A program made the position numbers and the translations under genes. A stretch of DNA of 11,082 nt from Planctomycetia bacterium (lineage in GTDB: Bacteria; Planctomycetota; Planctomycetia; Pirellulales; UBA1268), in contig RFPF01000085.1 of the NCBI GenBank assembly GCA_009926295.1, positions 1-11,082 on the forward strand, in the 5' to 3' direction. This document shows, piece by piece, positions 5,511 through 11,082 of the stretch (within the stretch, counting starts at the first letter, position 1; each line of letters opens with the position of its first letter). Under the pieces are notes generated by a model that was not told the origin of the DNA, did not search any database, and worked only from the letters and a program-made list of their open reading frames with translations.

Positions 5511-6515
5511 CTACCCCAGGCGTTCGACTTCCACCCCGGCGTCCGCGGCAACCGCGCACGTTTCGGCATCGAGATTCGCGATCGACACGCGCACGCTGCC
5601 CGCCGCCCGCCCCGGCGTCACGAGAATCGCGCCGGTGTCGCCGCCGGAGGGCGCGAGCCGGTCGAGCGCCTCCGCGCCCAGCACGTACAGCGCCGTGGAG
5701 AGCGCGTCGGCGTCGGCCGCTTCGGGCGCCACCACCGTCGCCGAGATGACCCCCGCGGCGGCCGGCTCGCCCGACCGAGGGTCGAGGATGTGGCCGAGCT
5801 TCCGGCCCCTGTCGACGAAGAACTGCGTGCCCGATCCGCTCGTGCCGAGAGCCCGGTCGTCGAGCGTGATCGTGGCCAGCCGCTGGGCGGGCCGCAGTGG
5901 ATGGCGCAGGCCGACCGGCCAGCCGCGCCGCCCCGGCAACGTCGGCCCCTGCACGCCCCGAGCCCGCACGCTGCTCTGCCCACCGTGCACGAGCGCGCTC
6001 GGCACGCCCTCCATCGCGAGCGCCGCCACGGCCCGGTCGATCGCCCAGCCCTTGCCGATGGCTCCGAGATTGAGCTCCACGCCCGGCCGCGCGAAACGGA
6101 GGCGGCGTCCCGCCTCGTCGAACTCCACGAGCCCGATTCCCGAGCACGCGCGGGCGGCGGCGAGTTCATCCGGGACGGGGATGCGGCCCCGCCGCTGGAG
6201 AAACCCCCAGGCCCGGGTGAGCGAACCGCTGGCGCAGTCGAACGCGCCGCCGGTGCGCTCGGCGAGGCCGCGCGCGTGCATGAGGAGCGCGAACAGTTCC
6301 GGCGACACGTCCTGCCAGCCCCCGGCTGCCGTCGCATTGAGCCGTGCCAGCTCGCTCGAATCGCGGTACACCGTGATCCTCCCCTCGATGCTCTCGACGA
6401 GGTCGAGCGCGTCGACGGCGATCCCGGTGGCGTTGTCGACCTGGCCCGCGTTGAACACGACCTCGAACCGACAGGCCATCAGGTCGCGGCCGACGACGAG
6501 CGTATGCAGATCCAT
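5511..6515 (-). CDS. apbE: FAD:protein FMN transferase, ApbE family
   Basis: ApbE enzymes use FAD and Mg2+ to attach FMN through a phosphoester bond to a Thr or Ser of target flavoproteins such as subunits of Na+-NQR or RNF. The 334-residue product shows the family signatures in order: MACRFEVVF (13-21), ESIEGRITVYRDSSELARLN (41-60), TGGAFDCASGSL (88-99), ELNLGAIGKGWAIDRA (147-162), ALVHGGQSS (174-182), ALGTSGSGTQFF (222-233), LGHILDPRSGEP (240-251) and the metal-site region EAADADALSTALYVLGAE (265-282). Unlike many family members it has no lipoprotein signal or export signal, so it should act in the cytoplasm or lack its exported leader. The start at 6515 is preceded by an AGGA about 10 bases upstream, inside the stop region of the NTPase gene 11 bp away, so the two are co-transcribed. 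No flavoprotein target is encoded in the window. Confidence 0.9.
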   Translation of the reverse strand: MDLHTLVVGRDLMACRFEVVFNAGQVDNATGIAVDALDLVESIEGRITVYRDSSELARLNATAAGGWQDVSPELFALLMHARGLAERTGGAFDCASGSLTRAWGFLQRRGRIPVPDELAAARACSGIGLVEFDEAGRRLRFARPGVELNLGAIGKGWAIDRAVAALAMEGVPSALVHGGQSSVRARGVQGPTLPGRRGWPVGLRHPLRPAQRLATITLDDRALGTSGSGTQFFVDRGRKLGHILDPRSGEPAAAGVISATVVAPEAADADALSTALYVLGAEALDRLAPSGGDTGAILVTPGRAAGSVRVSIANLDAETCAVAADAGVEVERLG

Positions 6516-6526
6516 GCAGCGTCGTC

Positions 6527-7993
6527 CTACCGCGGTGCGAGCCCCCGGTCGAAGGCATCCTGGTCGCGGCGGAATACGGCGAGCACGGTGTCGAACCGCT
6601 CGAGGGGGATCCGGTAGACGGCCTGCTCGCCGGTGTGGGCATGGCAGTGGGCCACGAGCAGGCGATAGAGGAACTTGAACAGCTGCCGCGGCACCCGCAG
6701 GCTGCGCAGGCCGTCGAGCAGCCGCCGCTGATCCACCTCGGGCTCGAAGAGCTGGGCGAGGGTGGCGGGCGGGTCGCCCACGCTCGCGGCCTTCACTCGG
6801 GTGGAGGCGATGTCGTACAGAGTCTCACCCGACCATTCGAGCGAGGGCACGAGGTTCTGCTTGTCGAGCCGGGCCCGCTGGTTGAACTGCTCGTCCTCGC
6901 GCTCGATGAACCGGTAGAGCTCGACGGGGAGCAGGAGCTTGAAGCCCATGCCGGGCGACTTGAGGAACTTGTTGTCGAGGATCGGCCAGATCACCTGCCG
7001 CATCCGCTCCGCCGAGCCGTTGATGAGGTGGGGCTCGTCGAGCCGGTCGACGATCACGACCATGCCGGCGTAGCCCTGCGCCGCCAGGATCGCCTGGAAC
7101 TTCGCGAGCAGCTCGTAGCGGTCGTCGCTGCGCGGCACGAGCGGCAGCGGCTGCCCGGCGAGGTCGACCTCGGGCATGCGGGCCAGCGCTCGTGCGAGCT
7201 GTCCCACGGTGCGGTTGCCGGTTCGCATGCTGCGCACGATCCGGAACGCCGTCCACGTCGCACGCGCCCGACGCACCACCCACGGTCCCCAGGCACCCGC
7301 CACGAGAAGCCACGGCCACCAGGCGCCGAGCCAGCCTGTCGCCCCGCGATTCACGCCGATCGCCACGGCCGTGACGAACGCGAGCGTGCCGAGCAGGCCG
7401 AGAGCCAGCGGCCAGAGGCCGATCCAGGCCGAGTAGCCGACCATCCGCCGCAGCCTCCGCCAGCGGGAGGGAAACGTCTCGCCCGTCGACTGGTCGTAAC
7501 AGGCGGCGAGCAGGGCGAGGTCGCGGGCCTGCGGCGGCGTGAGCGGCGCCGGCCGCTTGCGGCCGGCATCGGCGAGTCCGGTGACGAACTGCGTCACAGC
7601 CAGCGAGAGGATCGCGTCCATGTGGTCCCAGAGCTTCCACTGGGCGAGAGCCTTCTCGACGGGCCTGCTGGCACCCACCCGGCTCACGAACCGGTCGAGG
7701 AAGGGGTTGAAGTCGTCGTAGAGCACGACGAACGTGCGGCCGTCCGCGGCCGACTCGTTGTGCCGCTCGAACTGCCGCACCATCTGCAGCTTGAGCGCCG
7801 TCTTTCCCGCCCCCTTCTCTCCGAACACGATCGCCGTGCTGGGGTCGGCGGGGTCGCCGTAGATCTTGTCCCACGATGGGTGGTACGTCGTCTCGAGGCA
7901 GGTGCGCTTGAACACGGTGTCGTTCTGCGCGTCCTCCTCCGCGAACGGATTGCCCGCGATCCCGTGGTGCTCGAGGAATTCCTGCGTCTTCAT
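6527..7993 (-). CDS. KAP-like P-loop NTPase with inserted membrane segments
   Basis: This 488-residue protein has a Walker A motif GEKGAGKT (58-65) and a Walker B-like strand GMVVIVDRLDE (310-320), separated by about 245 residues. The insert holds two hydrophobic stretches (about 187-214 and 221-240) flanked by Arg-rich segments, so the protein is probably anchored in the inner membrane with the NTPase in the cytoplasm. A P-loop domain interrupted by membrane helices and a 'DRLDE' B-strand is the layout of KAP NTPases, a STAND/AAA-related group. The C-terminal part includes a segment 'SLRVPRQLFKFLYRLLVAHC' (431-450) resembling the helical lid of such ATPases. The N-terminus has an HHGIAGNPFAEEDA segment, found in AAA ATPases that sense partners. 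Function is unknown: KAP relatives occur in membrane-organising and in defence settings. The start at 7993 is the first reasonable ATG; the gene lies 30 bp after the secreted-protein gene. Confidence 0.75.
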   Translation of the reverse strand: MKTQEFLEHHGIAGNPFAEEDAQNDTVFKRTCLETTYHPSWDKIYGDPADPSTAIVFGEKGAGKTALKLQMVRQFERHNESAADGRTFVVLYDDFNPFLDRFVSRVGASRPVEKALAQWKLWDHMDAILSLAVTQFVTGLADAGRKRPAPLTPPQARDLALLAACYDQSTGETFPSRWRRLRRMVGYSAWIGLWPLALGLLGTLAFVTAVAIGVNRGATGWLGAWWPWLLVAGAWGPWVVRRARATWTAFRIVRSMRTGNRTVGQLARALARMPEVDLAGQPLPLVPRSDDRYELLAKFQAILAAQGYAGMVVIVDRLDEPHLINGSAERMRQVIWPILDNKFLKSPGMGFKLLLPVELYRFIEREDEQFNQRARLDKQNLVPSLEWSGETLYDIASTRVKAASVGDPPATLAQLFEPEVDQRRLLDGLRSLRVPRQLFKFLYRLLVAHCHAHTGEQAVYRIPLERFDTVLAVFRRDQDAFDRGLAPR

Positions 7994-8023
7994 GCGGCGG
8001 TCATCCCGCTTGGTCGGACGACG

Positions 8024-8605
8024 TCACGCTGCCGACGCCACGAGGCCCTCGACCATCCTGCGGAAGGCGTCGGCATGCTTCGCGACCGTCGTTCCGGGGC
8101 CGTAGAACTTGAGAAAGTAACTCCCGCCGGCGGGTGTCTCCACGATCGCGGCGAGCATCCGGTAGTCGGGCCGCTCCATCGCCTGGCCGCCGGCGAACGG
8201 GCCGGCCGGCATGTCCTTGTAGGTGCCGGAGACGTCGACGATCGTGACGGTGCATCCCGCGAGCTTGAGCGTCTTGGTGGTGGCCTTGTCCTTCGTGGCG
8301 CCGCCGTCGGGCTGGGAGAACTGGCCGTACCAGCGGTCGAGGTTCTGCTGCACGCTGCCGCCTGCGCCCATCACGGTCATGCGTCCCGGCGGGAGGCCCT
8401 CGCCGTCCGACGGGATCGCGAACTCGGTCTCGACGATCCCCGACTTCGGCTGCACCCTCTTCCAGTCGGCCGGCGCCTCCAGCGAGAACGAGCCATTGGC
8501 GATGGTGAACGCCCGCGACGCCTCCGCGACAGCCTGGGCGCGGGCCTGGCCCGCGGCGAGGAGAGCGACGACGACGACCGGGGCGAAGGTGGCGATGGAT
8601 CGCAT
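8024..8605 (-). CDS. Secreted protein of unknown function
   Basis: The 193-residue product starts with a clear Sec signal peptide (MRSIATFAPVVVVALLAAGQ, probable cleavage after ARA at residue 23). The mature part reads like a single alpha/beta domain: FSLEAPADWKRVQPKSGIVE (40-59), GRMTVMGAGGSVQQNLDRWY (74-93), a strand pair around LAGCTVTIVDVSGTYKD (115-131), and ERPDYRMLAAIVETPAGGSY (144-163) followed by FLKFYGP and a C-terminal helix. The 'xFxAPxxWxR' opening and the compact layout recall small periplasmic domains of the DcrB/PsbP type, but this is only a resemblance by eye. Only one Cys (118) remains in the mature part. The start at 8605 has GGAG about 9 bases upstream, and the longer open frame before it lacks coding character. 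It sits 74 bp after the ClpP-like gene and 30 bp before the NTPase gene. Confidence 0.8.
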   Translation of the reverse strand: MRSIATFAPVVVVALLAAGQARAQAVAEASRAFTIANGSFSLEAPADWKRVQPKSGIVETEFAIPSDGEGLPPGRMTVMGAGGSVQQNLDRWYGQFSQPDGGATKDKATTKTLKLAGCTVTIVDVSGTYKDMPAGPFAGGQAMERPDYRMLAAIVETPAGGSYFLKFYGPGTTVAKHADAFRRMVEGLVASAA

Positions 8606-8639
8606 GGCTGGGCTCCACGGGAAGGGGGTGGCGGCACCG

Positions 8640-8651
8640 GGACGATCGTCC
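8640..8651. promoter_or_regulatory. 12-bp perfect palindrome upstream of the secreted-protein gene
   Basis: GGACGATCGTCC is a perfect 12-bp palindrome 34 bases before the start codon at 8605. On the minus strand a TAGACT (plus 8662-8667), a 4/6 match to a -10 box, lies just upstream, so the palindrome would fall near +5 to +15 of such a transcript, a common operator position. No convincing -35 box is present. Operator function is a guess. Confidence 0.25.
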
Positions 8652-8679
8652 GGGCGACCACAGTCTACACCAGCCGGGC

Positions 8680-9255
8680 TCAGCCCACCGGCACCGGAGG
8701 CAATTCGGGCAGCGGCTGGAGCGAGGCCATTTCCGCGAGGCCGGCCTGTGCCATCTCGCGGCCGGTGACGTAGCGGTGGGTCTTGATCCACTGGCCGATG
8801 AGGTCGCCCGACGCACCGAAGAGCTCCCCCAGCAGCACATCCATCTCGCGCTCGAGCTCCGCGAAGTGCCGCGACCATTCAGCCGCCTCGGTGATCCCGA
8901 TGTGCTCCTCGCTCTGCCACTTCATGGGATGGAACAGGAACACGCTGTAGGGCGTGACGATCCGCCGGGTGCAGGTGGCGAACGGCCAGAGGGCCGCCGA
9001 CGAGCACTCGCCGGTGACGATCCCCGTCGCCCGGATGCCGCGCATCCGCATCAGCGTCACGAGCGACATCGCGCAGTAGGGGCTGCCGCCGGGCGAGTCG
9101 AAGTAGATGGTGCATTCTCCTCCCGGCTCGATGCCCAGGAGCCGGTCGGTCATGTCGGCTTCGTTGTCGGTGAGGTCGCCGACGAGGGCGATCTCCACCG
9201 GCCCGCGCCGCTCGTCGTCAGGGGCCTCTGGTTGGGGCTTGTCGCGCCGTGGCAT
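8680..9255 (-). CDS. ClpP-like serine protease family protein
   Basis: The 191-residue product has the ClpP/crotonase fold signatures: a beta strand EIALVGDLTDNEA (21-33), the strand and oxyanion-type loop TIYFDSPGGSPYCAM (49-63), GIVTGECSSAALWPFA (78-93) in which Ser86 aligns with the ClpP nucleophile, and VFLFHPMK (105-112) with His109 aligned to the catalytic His. In the region where ClpP has the third triad residue (the D of ERDRF-x-SAxEA) this protein reads KTHRYVTGREM, putting His160 at that place. It may therefore be a weak or inactive peptidase, or use another acid. It lacks a signal peptide and probably forms a cytoplasmic oligomer. The start at 9255 is chosen because the fold begins shortly after; upstream in-frame sequence overlaps the divergent gene. 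It is the first gene of the leftward cluster. It is not the housekeeping ClpP. Confidence 0.83.
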   Translation of the reverse strand: MPRRDKPQPEAPDDERRGPVEIALVGDLTDNEADMTDRLLGIEPGGECTIYFDSPGGSPYCAMSLVTLMRMRGIRATGIVTGECSSAALWPFATCTRRIVTPYSVFLFHPMKWQSEEHIGITEAAEWSRHFAELEREMDVLLGELFGASGDLIGQWIKTHRYVTGREMAQAGLAEMASLQPLPELPPVPVG

Positions 9256-9307
9256 GATGGGGTTAGCGTAAGACCGCCCCCCCGAAACGGCAAGTTCGAC
9301 ACACTCG

Positions 9308-9769
9308 ATGGGCATCGTGGCGTTCTGCCCCAACGGGCACCGCATCAACGTGAAGGAATCGTACGCGGGCAGGAAGGGCCTCTGCCCGACCTGCGGGGCG
9401 AAGTTTCGCATTCCCGCCGGCGACGGGATCGCCGCCGCCGACCACGGCCTGCCGGTCGCGAGGCTGCTCGACGTGTCGGCCGAGGTCGTGGCGACCCTGC
9501 CGCGGGTGCTGTCGGGGGAGGGCGGGCCTGCGCAGCCACACTCCCCTCATCCATCCGCGCCATCGCCCCCGACGCTGCATCCGGCGCTGGCCGAGCGGCC
9601 CGACCTCAAATGGTGCATCGCGTTCCCGGGGGGCGATCCCACCGAGCCCCTGGGGGTGGAGTCGATGCAGGCCTGGCTGGAGTCGGGCCAGGTGGAAGGA
9701 AGCGAGGTCGTGTGGCGATCCGACTGGCCCGAATGGCGACCTGTCGGCGAGGTGTTTCCCGATCGCTAG
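9308..9769 (+). CDS. Zinc-ribbon and GYF-like domain protein
   Basis: The 153-residue protein has two small domains joined by a Pro/Ser/His-rich linker (about 71-96). The N-terminus (3-36) is a zinc-ribbon-like fold, FCPNGHRINV then YAGRKGLCPTCGAKFRIP, with ligands likely Cys7, His11, Cys26 and Cys29. The C-terminus (101-149) reads KWCIAFPGGDPTEPLGVESM, QAWLESGQVEGSEVVWRSDW and PEWRPVGEVFP, the pattern of the GYF_2 (GYF-like) domain, which in bacteria is taken to bind peptides or sit next to membrane or signalling domains. Such zinc-ribbon plus GYF proteins are frequent and mostly uncharacterised in planctomycetes. No membrane segment is present. The start at 9308 begins directly before the ribbon; no clear Shine-Dalgarno sequence. 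It diverges from the ClpP-like gene by 52 bp, and its stop shares CTAG with the stop of the convergent cytochrome gene. Confidence 0.82.
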   Translation: MGIVAFCPNGHRINVKESYAGRKGLCPTCGAKFRIPAGDGIAAADHGLPVARLLDVSAEVVATLPRVLSGEGGPAQPHSPHPSAPSPPTLHPALAERPDLKWCIAFPGGDPTEPLGVESMQAWLESGQVEGSEVVWRSDWPEWRPVGEVFPDR

Positions 9770-10752
9770 CCGCGGTAGTCGCCGTGGCAGGCGTCGCACG
9801 ACTTCTTGACCGCGGCTGCGGCGGCGCGGGCTGCGTCGTAATCGCCCTTGGAGGCCGCGTCGCGGGCCTGGATCGCGGCGTCGCGCATCGCAGAAGCGTG
9901 CCCTCGGTACGTGTCGTCGTCGTGATACTCGTAGTCGGGCCGCTGGATCACTTCGCCGATCGTGGCCACGATCTCGGCCTCGTGCAGCAGGCGCTCCACC
10001 TGCCTGGTGAATTCGCCCTTGGAGGCGGTCACCTCGCTCACGGCGCCGTCGGCGGCCTCGAGCCTCGACATCAGTGCGGGACGGCCGGCCACCTGGCTCC
10101 ACTTGAAGTCGTCGTCACGATCGGCGGAGGCCTCGATCGAACTGCCGTCGAGGAGGGTGGCCAGGTCGTCGACGCGGGCCTTCGCCTCGGCGAACGACTG
10201 CGGCGTGCCGACCTTGCAGTTGGAGCCGACGCGGGCGAACAGGTCTCGGGCCCGCTCGGCATCGCGCTTCCAGCGCACGTCGCCGTCGTGTTCGGCGATC
10301 ACGGCGAAGGCGAGTGCGACGACGCCGAAGCCGACGCGGGCCTCGTCGTAACCGCCACCCTTGAAGTCGGAGGCCGAGGCCACGGCGCCTGCGACGCGGC
10401 CCTTCATGTCCTTGATCTCGTCGGCGAGCGTGTCGGGCGAGACGAGGGCCGACCAGCGGAATCCTCCGGCCCGCGCGGCGGGAGCCGGCGGGCCGCCCGG
10501 CGCCGCCGCGCGGCCCACGGCGGGAGCCGCCGCGAAGTCGGGCCGCGGGCCCTCCAGCGTGGTGAATGCGTCGTCGAAGAAGACGGCCTCCGTGGCCTTG
10601 TCCCAGGCGGCGGGCGGCTTCGCCCGCACGCGCTCGACGCGACCGGTCGTGCGCGGCCTGGCCGGCGCGGCCGGCAGCCAGGCCGCCGCGGTCGTGATCG
10701 CCAGGATCGCGATCGCGGAGCGTTCGACCGCCGCTGGGATGGTGCGCCTCAT
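9766..10752 (-). CDS. Exported c-type cytochrome, cytochrome c'-like, with one CxxCH
   Basis: The 328-residue protein begins with an export signal or membrane anchor (hydrophobic run about 11-30), then a low-complexity Ala/Pro-rich part (70-98), and two helical regions. The second ends KKSCDACHGDYRG, with a CDACH heme-binding motif at 319-323 close to the C-terminus, as in class II cytochromes (cytochrome c' four-helix bundles), so the protein should carry covalent heme outside the cytoplasm. The first helical region (about 108-203) has a similar order of helices (VALAFAVIAEHDGDVRWKRD, then LFARVGSNCK, then AEAKARVDDLATLLDG) but no CxxCH, suggesting a duplicated bundle whose heme site was lost. 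An electron-transfer or gas-binding role is possible; no partner is nearby. A TAGAAT (plus 10766-10771) just before the ATG at 10752 resembles a -10 box and would give a very short leader. It converges on the zinc-ribbon gene. Confidence 0.82.
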   Translation of the reverse strand: MRRTIPAAVERSAIAILAITTAAAWLPAAPARPRTTGRVERVRAKPPAAWDKATEAVFFDDAFTTLEGPRPDFAAAPAVGRAAAPGGPPAPAARAGGFRWSALVSPDTLADEIKDMKGRVAGAVASASDFKGGGYDEARVGFGVVALAFAVIAEHDGDVRWKRDAERARDLFARVGSNCKVGTPQSFAEAKARVDDLATLLDGSSIEASADRDDDFKWSQVAGRPALMSRLEAADGAVSEVTASKGEFTRQVERLLHEAEIVATIGEVIQRPDYEYHDDDTYRGHASAMRDAAIQARDAASKGDYDAARAAAAAVKKSCDACHGDYRG

Positions 10753-10939
10753 GGTTCGACCGGCGATTCTAGTGTGGCCTCCAGGCTTGCCGCATCGGGG
10801 CCCGACAGGGGGCGTTTCGAGCGGTGTTTTTCGCCTTGACCGGCGAGGCCGCTCCCGTCACTTTCCCGGCCCGAAACGACCGCGGCGACCCCGCCGCGTC
10901 GCGACCGCCGTCCCCATTCTACGTCGGGAGTCCGCAGCG

Positions 10940-11082
10940 ATGCACGAAACGAACAGCGCACCGGCCACCGCCCCTTGCCCCTCGCAGTCCGCCCCCACGC
11001 TCCACGTGTGGTCGCTGTGGCTCGGCTGTTTCGTGGCCGGCTGCGGCCTCCTCGCCGCCGTGGGGATGGCGGTGCGCCGCGG
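10940..11082 (+). CDS. 5' end of a membrane protein gene of unknown function
   Basis: From ATG 10940 the frame is open to the right edge for 47 codons. A short Thr/Ala/Pro/Ser-rich N-terminus is followed by a hydrophobic helix VWSLWLGCFVAGCGLLAAVG (23-42) and then Arg-rich MAVRRG, typical of a membrane protein whose N-terminus is a single anchor or the first of several helices. GGGAG lies about 10 bases upstream (10926-10930), supporting the start. It diverges from the cytochrome gene across a 187-bp gap containing a weak TTGACC (10836-10841). Too little is present to name a family. Confidence 0.6.
   Translation, partial: MHETNSAPATAPCPSQSAPTLHVWSLWLGCFVAGCGLLAAVGMAVRR

Noticed and set aside
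6527..8605. NTPase plus secreted protein as a known anti-phage defence system
   Set aside because: KAP NTPases occur in some defence loci, but no nuclease, toxin, reverse transcriptase, mobile gene or other defence partner is present, so the label cannot be supported.
6635..8773. A long open plus-strand frame opposite the NTPase and secreted-protein genes
   Set aside because: It is a mirror of the real genes in high-GC DNA, with Glu/Arg/His-rich repetitive composition and no start signal or domain.
9277..9283. Run of seven C bases in the gap between the ClpP-like and zinc-ribbon genes
   Set aside because: A short homopolymer is expected at this GC level; it is non-coding and no regulatory pattern goes with it.
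8776..10839. A long open frame on the plus strand opposite the ClpP-like and cytochrome genes
   Set aside because: High GC keeps antisense frames open. Its product is rich in Arg/Gly/Ala/His without any family motif, and it crosses several well-supported genes and gaps.
1..11082. tRNA genes, rRNA, CRISPR arrays or insertion sequences
   Set aside because: Reading both strands showed no regularly spaced repeats, tRNA-like cloverleaf, rRNA core sequence or transposase motif.

Overview
The window looks like chromosomal DNA of a planctomycete, probably of the Pirellulales type. The evidence is very high GC with strong G/C bias at third codon positions, a typical planctomycete ribosomal protein S1 N-terminus, a zinc-ribbon plus GYF-like protein, a c-type cytochrome with a C-terminal CxxCH, an orphan sigma-54 activator and a secreted transglutaminase of a style common in that phylum. 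The phylum is an inference from gene style, not from a marker tree. No tRNA, rRNA, CRISPR array, phage gene or transposase was seen.

Left part (1-2690). The 5' end of rpsA leaves the window leftward. After a 235-bp divergent gap, a secreted transglutaminase-like gene runs rightward; its last 44 expected codons lie in another frame after an apparent 2-base (TC) duplication. Its 3' end is copied 121 bp further on as a 28-bp direct repeat, and between the copies lie three hairpins. A TIM-barrel sugar isomerase-like gene then runs leftward.

Middle (2694-5456). uppP (undecaprenyl-diphosphatase) runs rightward and overlaps tail-to-tail by 88 bp with a leftward PspF-like sigma-54 activator that lacks a receiver domain. 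Upstream of the activator, on the same strand, is a DedA-family membrane protein gene broken by a 1-base frameshift near its start. UppP and DedA-family flippases both act in undecaprenyl-phosphate recycling.

Right-middle (4747-9255). Five genes run leftward with short gaps and may form one transcription unit: a ClpP-like protease, a small secreted protein, a KAP-like membrane P-loop NTPase, an ApbE-type flavin transferase and the broken dedA. The NTPase and apbE are only 11 bp apart.

Right end (9308-11082). A zinc-ribbon/GYF protein gene converges on a c-type cytochrome gene, their stop codons sharing the four bases CTAG. The 5' end of a membrane protein gene leaves the window rightward.

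Most of this is ordinary planctomycete chromosome. The parts worth a second look are the two frameshifts, the duplicated gene end flanking a hairpin cluster, the uppP/activator overlap, the ClpP-like protein with an altered third triad position, the cytochrome with an apparent heme-less repeat, and the five-gene cluster around the KAP-like NTPase.
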